Shown here one piece after another: positions 1-5,292 of a DNA stretch of 8,123 nucleotides; position 1 is the stretch's first letter; every line of letters begins with the position of its first letter. A program made the translations under genes and the position numbers. Origin of the DNA: an uncultured Eubacteriales bacterium (lineage in GTDB: Bacteria > Bacillota > Clostridia > Oscillospirales > Acutalibacteraceae); contig ONWI01000094.1 of the NCBI GenBank assembly GCA_900321515.1, forward strand, positions 1 through 8,123, written 5' to 3'. The notes under the pieces are model-generated. The model was not told the origin of the DNA and searched no databases. It saw only the letters and a list, made by a program, of their open reading frames with translations.

Positions 1-45
1 CTGTGCCAGATTTCCTCCCGATGAGATATTGGTTTCATTGCTCAT
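1..45 (-). CDS. 5' end of an unidentified gene (first 15 codons)
   Basis: Partial gene running off the left edge on the minus strand. Fifteen open codons read MSNETNISSGGNLAQ. An AGGAG Shine-Dalgarno sequence lies at 60-56, 10 bases before the ATG, and a promoter-like pair lies about 70 bases further upstream. The visible residues are polar and show no signal peptide or known motif, so I cannot name a family. Its own leader and the roughly 400-bp AT-rich gap after pfk suggest a separate transcription unit. The start is well supported, but the identity is unknown. Confidence 0.6.
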   Translation of the reverse strand, partial: MSNETNISSGGNLAQ

Positions 46-112
46 TTTGCTTCAACTCCTAAAAGAAATAATAACCCGTAATCACCAGAAACAAGTATAT
101 GGTTACATTTAT

Positions 113-141
113 ATGATAACAAATCATATGCCAAAATGCAA
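113..141 (-). promoter_or_regulatory. candidate extended -10 promoter for the gene at 45-1
   Basis: On the minus strand, TTGCAT (141-136) is followed by a 17-base spacer and TATCAT (118-113). TATCAT matches TATAAT at 5 of 6 positions and is preceded by TG plus one base, an extended -10 element that can compensate for the weak -35 (3 of 6). Transcription would begin near position 106, giving a leader of about 60 bases before the ATG at 45. The region is very AT-rich, so chance matches are likely; TTGGCA with TATAAA at a 15-base spacing overlaps it as an alternative. Confidence 0.4.
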
Positions 142-336
142 GTATTTTTAGCAACTTTCTTATAAAAAATAATAAAGCAGAAATCTTTTTTTGTAAGTAA
201 TGCTTAGAATTTTGGGTTTATTTCAAAATTATAACGAATTAATTCACGATTATTCTCATTATTGCGACTATGCAGCACCATAATTGTGCAATCTGCCAAA
301 ATATCAGTTTTTTGTTTGTAGCAAAAGGAGAATTTT

Positions 337-390
337 ATGAATATAAAAAAACACTCTGAAATGCCGGCATTATCCTGTGCGAAGGCATAA
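337..390 (+). CDS. possible 17-residue small ORF with a strong ribosome binding site
   Basis: The only plus-strand reading frame I would consider. It reads MNIKKHSEMPALSCAKA and stops at TAA (388-390). An AAAAGGAG Shine-Dalgarno sequence at 323-330 sits 6 bases before the ATG, as good as those of the real genes here. The peptide is short, begins with basic residues and has one cysteine; there is no membrane segment. No clear plus-strand promoter precedes it and no plus-strand gene follows, so a leader-peptide role has no obvious target. It may be a chance ORF in AT-rich DNA, or the start of a decayed gene. Confidence 0.25.
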   Translation: MNIKKHSEMPALSCAKA

Positions 391-444
391 ATCTGCTATA
401 AACCCGCCCGGCAGAAAGCCGTTGTGCAATAATACAAGAGACTA

Positions 445-1521
445 TCAGTCGCCGAAGCTCGCTCCGGTCATCTTGGCGGTCTTGATGATTTCGCTGTCAA
501 CGGGGACAAATTTAGTCTTGCCAGCAACCTCGGAGAGCGGATTATGGCCAACCTTGCCTTCAATCATGGCAACGGTATTGCCGTAATTCTCGTCCTTGAT
601 AAGCATTGCGGCGTAAGCGCCGAACTGAGTGGCAAGCACTCTGTCATACGCAGACGGCGAACCGCCTCTCTGATAATGTCCGGGAACGACCACGCGGGCT
701 TCCATTCCGGTTGCTTTCTGAATCTGATCGGCAACGCGGTAGCTGACAGAGGTGTAATTTTCCGCGGCGCGCTTTTCAATGCGTTTTTTCTTCTTCATAA
801 CAGATTCTTCGAGGTCGATAGCTCCCTCCGCAACACAGATTATGGAGAATTTTCTCTTTTTCTGCGTGCGCTTTTCCACCGTTTCGATCACCTTGTCAAT
901 ATCATATGGGATTTCGGGCAGAAGAATGACATCCGCGCCACCGCCAATACCGGCGTACAGGGTCAGCCATCCGGCCTTGTTGCCCATGATCTCGATCACC
1001 ATCACCCTGCCGTGGCTGTTCGCAGTGGTGTGTATCCTGTCCACTACATCCGTAGCAATATCCACCGCGCTGTGAAAGCCGAAGGTCACATCGGTGCCAT
1101 AGATATCATTGTCGATGGTCTTGGGCAGTCCGATGACGTTCAGACCCTCCTCGCTGAGAAGGTTTGCGGTCTTATGGGTACCGTTGCCGCCCAGGGTGAC
1201 AAGACAATCGAGCTTCATTTCCCTGTAATTCTTCTTCATTGCGGCAACCTTGTCAACATTGTCCTGCTCGATGACGCGCATATTGCGATAGGGCTGACGG
1301 CTGGTGCCCAGAATTGTGCCGCCAAGTGTCAGCAAGCCTGTGAAATCATCGGGCTTCATCACATGATATGTGCCGTCAATCAGCCCCTTGTAACCGTCAT
1401 TGATACCTACAAATTCAACATCCATCAGATTGAATGAAGCGTAAGCTACGCCTCTGATTGCCGCGTTAAGACCCGGACAGTCTCCTCCGCTTGTCAAAAT
1501 ACCGACTCTGCGTTTTGCCAT
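445..1521 (-). CDS. pfkA: 6-phosphofructokinase (mixed ATP/PPi-clade type)
   Basis: Phosphorylates fructose 6-phosphate to fructose 1,6-bisphosphate in glycolysis; cytoplasmic. Of 358 residues, longer than the roughly 320 of E. coli PfkA. Visible motifs are GGDCPGLN (12-19) in the phosphate-donor loop, GGNGT (111-115), PKTIDND (133-139) with catalytic Asp137, MGNKAGW (179-185), and GHYQRGGSPSAYDR (281-294), which binds the sugar phosphate. Gly114, at the position that is Asp in pyrophosphate enzymes, argues for ATP as donor; Lys134 in PKTIDND and Asn113 in place of the usual Asp/Glu are features of the mixed clade. Compared with E. coli PfkA from memory, the effector arginines R25 and R54 appear not to be conserved, so classical allostery is doubtful. 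The ATG at 1521 is chosen over a TTG at 1527 because GGGAGG lies 9 bases before the ATG. It follows the nitroreductase gene by 61 bases with no terminator between, so co-transcription is likely. Confidence 0.95.
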   Translation of the reverse strand: MAKRRVGILTSGGDCPGLNAAIRGVAYASFNLMDVEFVGINDGYKGLIDGTYHVMKPDDFTGLLTLGGTILGTSRQPYRNMRVIEQDNVDKVAAMKKNYREMKLDCLVTLGGNGTHKTANLLSEEGLNVIGLPKTIDNDIYGTDVTFGFHSAVDIATDVVDRIHTTANSHGRVMVIEIMGNKAGWLTLYAGIGGGADVILLPEIPYDIDKVIETVEKRTQKKRKFSIICVAEGAIDLEESVMKKKKRIEKRAAENYTSVSYRVADQIQKATGMEARVVVPGHYQRGGSPSAYDRVLATQFGAYAAMLIKDENYGNTVAMIEGKVGHNPLSEVAGKTKFVPVDSEIIKTAKMTGASFGD

Positions 1522-1530
1522 AGTCAATTG

Positions 1531-1536
1531 CCTCCC
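1531..1536 (-). promoter_or_regulatory. pfk Shine-Dalgarno sequence that fixes the start
   Basis: GGGAGG on the minus strand, 9 bases before the ATG at 1521 and only 3 before the in-frame TTG at 1527. This spacing selects the ATG. The same ten-base word GGGAGGCAAT precedes gpsA at 4430-4421, also with 9-base spacing. Confidence 0.75.
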
Positions 1537-1582
1537 GGAAAAATAAAGATTGATGATATAAATAATGCTTTTGCAATATTTG

Positions 1583-2353
1583 CTATTGGTTCACGTCTGT
1601 GTCAAGACGCATGGTGTATTCGTAGAGAATGCCCTGCGGCAGTTCCGGCGGGCTGCTCTGCCGAACAAACGAACATCTGCCGTCACAGCTCACAAACATA
1701 TTTGCCATGGCGACGCCGACATCTATCTGCTGGATATCGTCGAGATATTTATACCTGACCGGCGGCTTTTTTCTGCCAATATAAATTGAATCTTCCACCG
1801 TGAGGAACCTCACCGGCTGCATGTTTACCGCCGAAGGAGCCAGTCTGCCGGCTTCGAGCACCGGCAGAAAATCCGGTCGGCTGATCGGGCCAAGAAGGAA
1901 TTCATGAAGCTTCCTGCGCGGAACCTCCTCCGTCTGCCGACGGAAGGGGGCGTTGTCTCCCCTGCCAAATTCCAACGATATCACATAGGGCAATTCGCCG
2001 CGCGAAGGCTGAGACTTCTGTTTAGCCATGCCCGCCCAGCAGGATGAAACCCCCCTGTGCGTGAGCCAGAGGGCAATCTGTTCGCCTATGAAGCCGGCGT
2101 TCTGGAGATATCCGCGAACGCTCATTGCCGAACGGATCACAACAAAGTCCGTGGCGCGGTAAATAGACGAACGGGCGAATTCCCTGTGAAAATCGTCCTG
2201 ATCATAGAGCATTACGTCCACTGGAATATTGTCATGGAGCGGGATAATGCCCGAAATGAATTCGGCGAGGTCGTCAATAAACTGCTCGCCAAGAGGCTGA
2301 CCGGTATAGCTTCTCACCGAACGCCGCGCGATGATCGCGTCCTTCATATCCAT
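1583..2353 (-). CDS. nitroreductase-family protein (TM1586-like)
   Basis: Predicted FMN-dependent NAD(P)H oxidoreductase of the nitroreductase superfamily; the substrate cannot be inferred. Of 256 residues. The N-terminal half opens with RRSVRSY (10-16), the usual phosphate-contacting motif for FMN, and contains GEQIALWLTHRGVSSCW (90-106). The second half contains GRLAPSAVNMQPVRF (169-183), which in ordinary nitroreductases lies only about 20 residues after the RRS motif. Splitting these motifs over two halves fits the putative TM1586-type nitroreductases. The ATG at 2353 lies 8 bases after AAGGGG; GTG at 2362 and ATG at 2359 are too close to it and ATG at 2347 is rather far. It has its own promoter (2391-2419) and is the first gene of a probable pair with pfk. 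The family is confident, the physiological role unknown. Confidence 0.85.
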   Translation of the reverse strand: MDMKDAIIARRSVRSYTGQPLGEQFIDDLAEFISGIIPLHDNIPVDVMLYDQDDFHREFARSSIYRATDFVVIRSAMSVRGYLQNAGFIGEQIALWLTHRGVSSCWAGMAKQKSQPSRGELPYVISLEFGRGDNAPFRRQTEEVPRRKLHEFLLGPISRPDFLPVLEAGRLAPSAVNMQPVRFLTVEDSIYIGRKKPPVRYKYLDDIQQIDVGVAMANMFVSCDGRCSFVRQSSPPELPQGILYEYTMRLDTDVNQ

Positions 2354-2361
2354 ATGCATCA

Positions 2362-2367
2362 CCCCTT
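2362..2367 (-). promoter_or_regulatory. nitroreductase Shine-Dalgarno sequence that decides among several starts
   Basis: AAGGGG on the minus strand. Four possible starts follow closely: GTG 2362 (overlapping it), ATG 2359 (2 bases away), ATG 2353 (8 bases) and ATG 2347 (14 bases). Only 2353 has ordinary spacing. Confidence 0.65.
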
Positions 2368-2390
2368 GACGTCATTTTTCATATACAAAT

Positions 2391-2419
2391 ATCATACACC
2401 ATTAACGCTCTGATTTCAA
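2391..2419 (-). promoter_or_regulatory. sigma-A-type promoter of the nitroreductase-pfk unit
   Basis: On the minus strand, TTGAAA (2419-2414) and TATGAT (2396-2391) are separated by exactly 17 bases; each matches its consensus at 5 of 6 positions. Transcription would start near 2384, giving a leader of about 30 bases before the ATG at 2353. It begins only 15 bases past the HAD terminator hairpin, so the two units are cleanly separated. This is the best promoter match I found in the window. Confidence 0.7.
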
Positions 2420-2433
2420 TGAAATTTTTATTA

Positions 2434-2485
2434 AACTTAAACAAAAGCAGCTCTGAACCAAATCAAAGCTGCTTTTGTTTAAGTT
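2434..2485. terminator. 19-bp perfect inverted repeat: terminator of the HAD gene, possibly bidirectional
   Basis: The arms 2434-2452 (AACTTAAACAAAAGCAGCT) and 2467-2485 are exact reverse complements around a 14-base loop. Read on the minus strand it starts 6 bases after the HAD stop codon; the GC-containing core GCAGCT/AGCTGC is preceded by an A-rich and followed by a T-rich stretch (TTTTGTTT), the layout of an intrinsic terminator. Because the symmetry is exact, it should work in both directions, which would also stop plus-strand transcripts from entering the HAD gene antisense. Confidence 0.85.
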
Positions 2486-2491
2486 ATTCGA

Positions 2492-3301
2492 TCAAGCTAT
2501 AAGAAATTTTTCGATAACAGGCACAAGTCCGTCGTCATCACAGGAACCGGTGATGTAATCGGCATTCTGTTTAACCACATTCTGCGCGTTGCCCATAGCA
2601 ACTCCGAGGCCTGCGTGCTTTATCATAGAGAGATCATTGAAACCGTCTCCGCACGCGATGAAATCGTCCTTGTTCATACCCAGATACTTTGCAAGCACGT
2701 CGATACCGTGCGCCTTGTCGATACCTAATGGAAGTATTTCCAGAAAATACGGTTCGGAGCGGTAGACGCTCAGCCTTCCTTCGAAGCGGCGAGCCGCGAT
2801 TTTTTCAAGCTCGGCGAGTCTTTCGCCGCTGCCGGTGATAATGCATTTATAGAGCTTCTGGTCAGTGTAACCGGCAAGCGAGTCGATCTTCCGGACGGTC
2901 ATATGATTGAGCCTTGCCTCAAGCTGAATTATCTCGTCGTCGGGTCTTTCCGAAATCAGCACATCGGAAGCGTGTCCCACAACGGGGACGCTGTATTCCT
3001 CCGCAAGCGCGGCTATTTCGGACACAATGCCGTCGGGCATCGCGGTCTCGGAAATTAACTGCCCTGTCTGAGCATTGATGATTCTTCCGCCGTTCCAGCC
3101 CATAATATAGCCGCCTTTTCCGGCAAAATCCAGCCTGCGGCTGACGTCCGAAATTCCGGGAACAGGTCTGCCCGAGGCGATGGCAATTATCTTGCCTGCC
3201 TCACGGGCGCGGAATATAGCCTGTCTTGTAGCCTCGGTAATGCATTTGACGGAATTGTAAAGTGTTCCGTCAATGTCCATCACCAAACCTTTGTATGTCA
3301 T
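2492..3301 (-). CDS. Cof-type HAD-superfamily phosphatase
   Basis: Predicted Mg-dependent cytoplasmic phosphatase acting on small phosphorylated metabolites such as sugar phosphates or flavin precursors; the exact substrate is not readable from sequence. Of 269 residues, typical for the Cof/YbiV subfamily. All four HAD motifs are present: DIDGT with nucleophile Asp9 and acid/base Asp11; ASGR with Ser43; Lys196 in GIDKA; and GDGFND with Asp219, Asn222 and Asp223 for Mg. The middle part, about 85-190, is the C2-type cap that selects substrate. AAGGAG lies 11 bases before the ATG at 3301. It is separated from gpsA by 109 bases that hold a weak promoter candidate and a structured leader, and it ends at a strong terminator, so it can be a single-gene unit or the tail of the gpsA operon. 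Confidence 0.92.
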   Translation of the reverse strand: MTYKGLVMDIDGTLYNSVKCITEATRQAIFRAREAGKIIAIASGRPVPGISDVSRRLDFAGKGGYIMGWNGGRIINAQTGQLISETAMPDGIVSEIAALAEEYSVPVVGHASDVLISERPDDEIIQLEARLNHMTVRKIDSLAGYTDQKLYKCIITGSGERLAELEKIAARRFEGRLSVYRSEPYFLEILPLGIDKAHGIDVLAKYLGMNKDDFIACGDGFNDLSMIKHAGLGVAMGNAQNVVKQNADYITGSCDDDGLVPVIEKFLIA

Positions 3302-3307
3302 TTTTTC

Positions 3308-3346
3308 AAGCGCTCCTTATGTGATTAATTCAAGCGCGAAGCGCTT
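3308..3346 (-). promoter_or_regulatory. possible Shine-Dalgarno-sequestering leader structure of the HAD gene
   Basis: In the minus-strand RNA, AAGCGCUUC (3346-3338) can pair with GGAGCGCUU (3316-3308), nine pairs including one G-U, which would cover the AGGAG ribosome binding site (3318-3313). The same 5' segment can instead fold locally as AAGCGC-UUC-GCGCUU (3346-3332). The two states exclude each other because GCGCTTGAA occurs twice (3337-3329 and 3313-3305). Pairing is read by eye and function is inferred. Confidence 0.3.
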
Positions 3347-3354
3347 CCAAAATA

Positions 3355-3383
3355 ATCATCCATTGTATATTCTTTATTGTCTA
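3355..3383 (-). promoter_or_regulatory. weak candidate promoter of the HAD gene
   Basis: On the minus strand, TAGACA (3383-3378, 5 of 6) and GATGAT (3360-3355, 4 of 6) are 17 bases apart. Transcription would begin near 3348, just before the foldable leader at 3346-3308. A second pairing, CTGAAA (3392-3387) with TATACA (3369-3364), also has a 17-base spacer but matches less well. No convincing terminator ends gpsA here, so read-through from gpsA may be enough. Confidence 0.35.
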
Positions 3384-3410
3384 ATCTTTCAGTGAAAGAA
3401 TGTGAGCGCC

Positions 3411-4415
3411 CTAATCCAGCCATGTCTCATCGTCCTCGTGACGGGTCGGACGCGTCATGAGCAGTCTGACTTCCTCGGCGGGGTTGCCTCCCTCATAGCA
3501 AACCTTGTAGCAAGCGTCCATAATAGGCATGTCCACATCATAACGGCTTCTCAGCTCGTGCGCGAGCTTTGCGGCGTGATATCCCTCAACCGTACCGATT
3601 TTCTTTATGGCTTCATCCACAGGCACGCCCTCGCCGATCAGAATACCCGCGCGGCGGTTGCGGCTGTGCATACTGGTGCAGGTCACAATGAGGTCGCCGA
3701 TGCCGGTAAGTCCGGCAAATGTCTTTTCATTGCCGCCCATAGCCTTGCCGAGTCTGCCTATCTCGCTGAGTCCTCTTGTCATGAGCGCGGCCTTGCTGTT
3801 GTCACCCAGACCCAAACCGTCAATGATTCCGGCGGAAAGGGCGATGACATTCTTGATGGCTCCGCCCAGTTCAACGCCGACCACATCCCTGTTGGTATAC
3901 ACGCGCAGCTTGGAGGTGGTGAATGTCTCCTGAAGCATGAGCGCGGTTTCTCTGTCGGCGGAAGCGGCCACCAGGGCAGTGGGAACGAACCTCGCGACCT
4001 CCTCCGCGTGCGAAGGACCTGAGAGCACCGCGACCTTATTGTCGGGCAGAGCCTCCTGAATGCTGAGCGAAAGCCTGTTGCATGTCTTTGGATCAAATCC
4101 CTTGCTGATATTTACAATAACAGTTGTATCCGGAATACCCGTCTCGGCTATTTTCTGAGCCACGCCTGCCACCGCAAAGGACGGAACGGCTGTGATGATG
4201 ATGTCAGCCTGCTTCACCACATTGATGTCAGAGGTGAATTTCAGCTCCTTGGGCATTTTAATCCCCGGAAGAAGCGGGTTTTCGCCGGTCGAAACAATGC
4301 GTTCGATTTCCTCTGGAAATGCGGACCACACGGTAACGTCGTTTCCCGTGGAGGCTGCGGACATAGCCATTGCCGTACCCCAGCCGCCTGAGCCCATTAC
4401 TGTTATTTTTTTCAT
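3411..4415 (-). CDS. gpsA: glycerol-3-phosphate dehydrogenase [NAD(P)+]
   Basis: Reduces dihydroxyacetone phosphate to sn-glycerol-3-phosphate, the backbone for phospholipids; cytoplasmic. Of 334 residues, normal family length. The N-terminal Rossmann fold carries GSGGWGTA (8-15); SKGFD with Lys105 and LSGPSHAEEVA (131-141) follow; the helical C-terminal domain has catalytic Lys188 in GAIKNV, then TGIGDLIVTCTS (237-248) and SRNRRAG (251-257), where the arginines bind substrate phosphate. GGGAGG lies 9 bases before the ATG and directly after the plsY stop, so the two genes are 15 bases apart and surely co-transcribed. Its product is the acceptor used by PlsY, which makes the pair a short pathway. 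Confidence 0.97.
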   Translation of the reverse strand: MKKITVMGSGGWGTAMAMSAASTGNDVTVWSAFPEEIERIVSTGENPLLPGIKMPKELKFTSDINVVKQADIIITAVPSFAVAGVAQKIAETGIPDTTVIVNISKGFDPKTCNRLSLSIQEALPDNKVAVLSGPSHAEEVARFVPTALVAASADRETALMLQETFTTSKLRVYTNRDVVGVELGGAIKNVIALSAGIIDGLGLGDNSKAALMTRGLSEIGRLGKAMGGNEKTFAGLTGIGDLIVTCTSMHSRNRRAGILIGEGVPVDEAIKKIGTVEGYHAAKLAHELRSRYDVDMPIMDACYKVCYEGGNPAEEVRLLMTRPTRHEDDETWLD

Positions 4416-4430
4416 GATAGATTGCCTCCC

Positions 4431-5243
4431 TCAAGCGTTATCAGAGGTCTCGCCGTCGCCGTCCGCCGACTCTGCGGTTTCAGTATCTCCGGCAGCCTCA
4501 ATAGGTTCGTCAGTTTTTTGGGTTTCCTCGTTGGTCTTGCCGTCCGGATCGCGCGGAGGCTCCGGATCATTCTTCTTGCGGGCGATGGTCTTGGGCTCAG
4601 TGCCGTCAAGAATGCGCCTGATATTGGAGCGGTGCATGTAGATTACCACCACCGCGAAGCATACGGCAATAATGGTCATAGGCAGCCATGCCGTTGACTT
4701 ATACATAAAATAGTTTAAAAGCAGCGTGATTATCGGATAGCAGAAAGCGACAGTAAGCGAACATTTGGACACCGTTTTGGTTATCGCAAGCGCAATAAGG
4801 AATATCACAAGAAGTGAAAGGAAGCAGCGCCAGTCGAGTGCGCAGATGATTCCGGCACTGATAAGCACGCCCTTGCCGCCCTTGAAGCCGAAGTAAAGCG
4901 GGAAGAGATGACCCAGCAGCGCAAAGAGTCCGGCGACTCCCGCTCCGACCTGAGCGACATGTTCTATATCCGAAACACCGCCGCACATCAGGTTGAATAC
5001 CATCTCGCCGATAAAGACGGAACAAATTCCCTTGGCAAAGTCGCCTATGAAGGTAATGACTGCCGCCGGGATGCTGACGCAGCGCAGCACATTGGTGAAT
5101 CCAGCGTTGCCGCTGCCCATAGTGCGTATGTCCTTCCCGGTAAAGAGCTTGGTCACGGGAATGGCAAAGCTGATGCTGCCAAGCAGGTAGGCGATCGCCG
5201 CCGAAATAAGCACCGGCAGCAGGAATGTTGACAGAATAGACAT
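4431..5243 (-). CDS. plsY: acyl-phosphate:glycerol-3-phosphate acyltransferase with acidic C-terminal extension
   Basis: Integral membrane enzyme that transfers the acyl group of acyl-phosphate to glycerol-3-phosphate to give lysophosphatidic acid, the first membrane step of phospholipid synthesis. The three family motifs are present: GSGNAGFTNVLR (43-54; usual form SGNxGATNxxR, so Phe replaces Ala), GFKGGKGV (119-126), and HRSNIRRILDGTEPK (204-218). Several hydrophobic segments lie between 8 and 203. Family members usually end near 200-215 residues; this one has 270, with a polar, acidic, low-complexity tail from about 219 to 270 rich in Asp, Glu, Thr and Pro. GGAGGT lies 7 bases before the ATG. 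The gene follows der by 49 AT-rich bases without a terminator and precedes gpsA by 15. Confidence 0.95.
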   Translation of the reverse strand: MSILSTFLLPVLISAAIAYLLGSISFAIPVTKLFTGKDIRTMGSGNAGFTNVLRCVSIPAAVITFIGDFAKGICSVFIGEMVFNLMCGGVSDIEHVAQVGAGVAGLFALLGHLFPLYFGFKGGKGVLISAGIICALDWRCFLSLLVIFLIALAITKTVSKCSLTVAFCYPIITLLLNYFMYKSTAWLPMTIIAVCFAVVVIYMHRSNIRRILDGTEPKTIARKKNDPEPPRDPDGKTNEETQKTDEPIEAAGDTETAESADGDGETSDNA

Positions 5244-5292
5244 TGTATCTACCTCCGCTGATTAATTTATATAAATTTTTTCTTGAATATTC

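Larger units (their letters stand above)
46..444. other. AT-rich intergenic region
   Basis: About 400 bases between the start of the left-edge gene and the end of pfk, visibly richer in A and T than the genes. It holds the candidate promoter at 113-141, a 17-codon plus-strand ORF at 337-390, an exact 12-base palindrome at 360-371 (AATGCCGGCATT), and an imperfect Fur-box-like word at 244-258. I found no convincing intrinsic terminator for pfk here: the only GC-containing hairpin next to its stop has a 4-bp stem (409-421) and no T run after it. No longer ORF, tRNA or repeat array is visible. Confidence 0.6.

Noticed and set aside
345..371. Palindrome AATGCCGGCATT followed by a T run on the minus strand as the pfk terminator
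   Set aside because: As a hairpin it has only 4 bp around a CCGG loop, and the seven-T run starts 8 bases after the stem, too far for a standard intrinsic terminator.
409..421. Small hairpin CGGC-AGAAA-GCCG after the pfk stop as a terminator
   Set aside because: The stem has only 4 bp and no T run follows it on the minus strand.
544..1437. Long plus-strand open frame of 297 codons opposite pfk
   Set aside because: It lies wholly antisense to a clear phosphofructokinase, has no Shine-Dalgarno sequence before its start, and its translation shows no family motif. It is a shadow of the coding bias of the real gene; the same holds for the long plus-strand frames opposite der (5398-6339) and gpsA (3402-4022).
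1600..1605. Perfect -35 word TTGACA near the end of the nitroreductase gene as a pfk promoter
   Set aside because: At spacings of 16 to 18 bases the best -10 match is only 3 of 6 (AAATAT), and the word encodes part of the conserved reading frame.
3385..3399. Hairpin TCTTTC-AGT-GAAAGA after gpsA as a terminator
   Set aside because: The stem is short and mostly AT, and no T run follows in the direction of transcription.
5264..5277. 14-base palindrome AATTTATATAAATT between der and plsY
   Set aside because: All A and T in an AT-rich spacer, with no GC core and no convincing -35 partner; probably chance, and the genes look co-transcribed.
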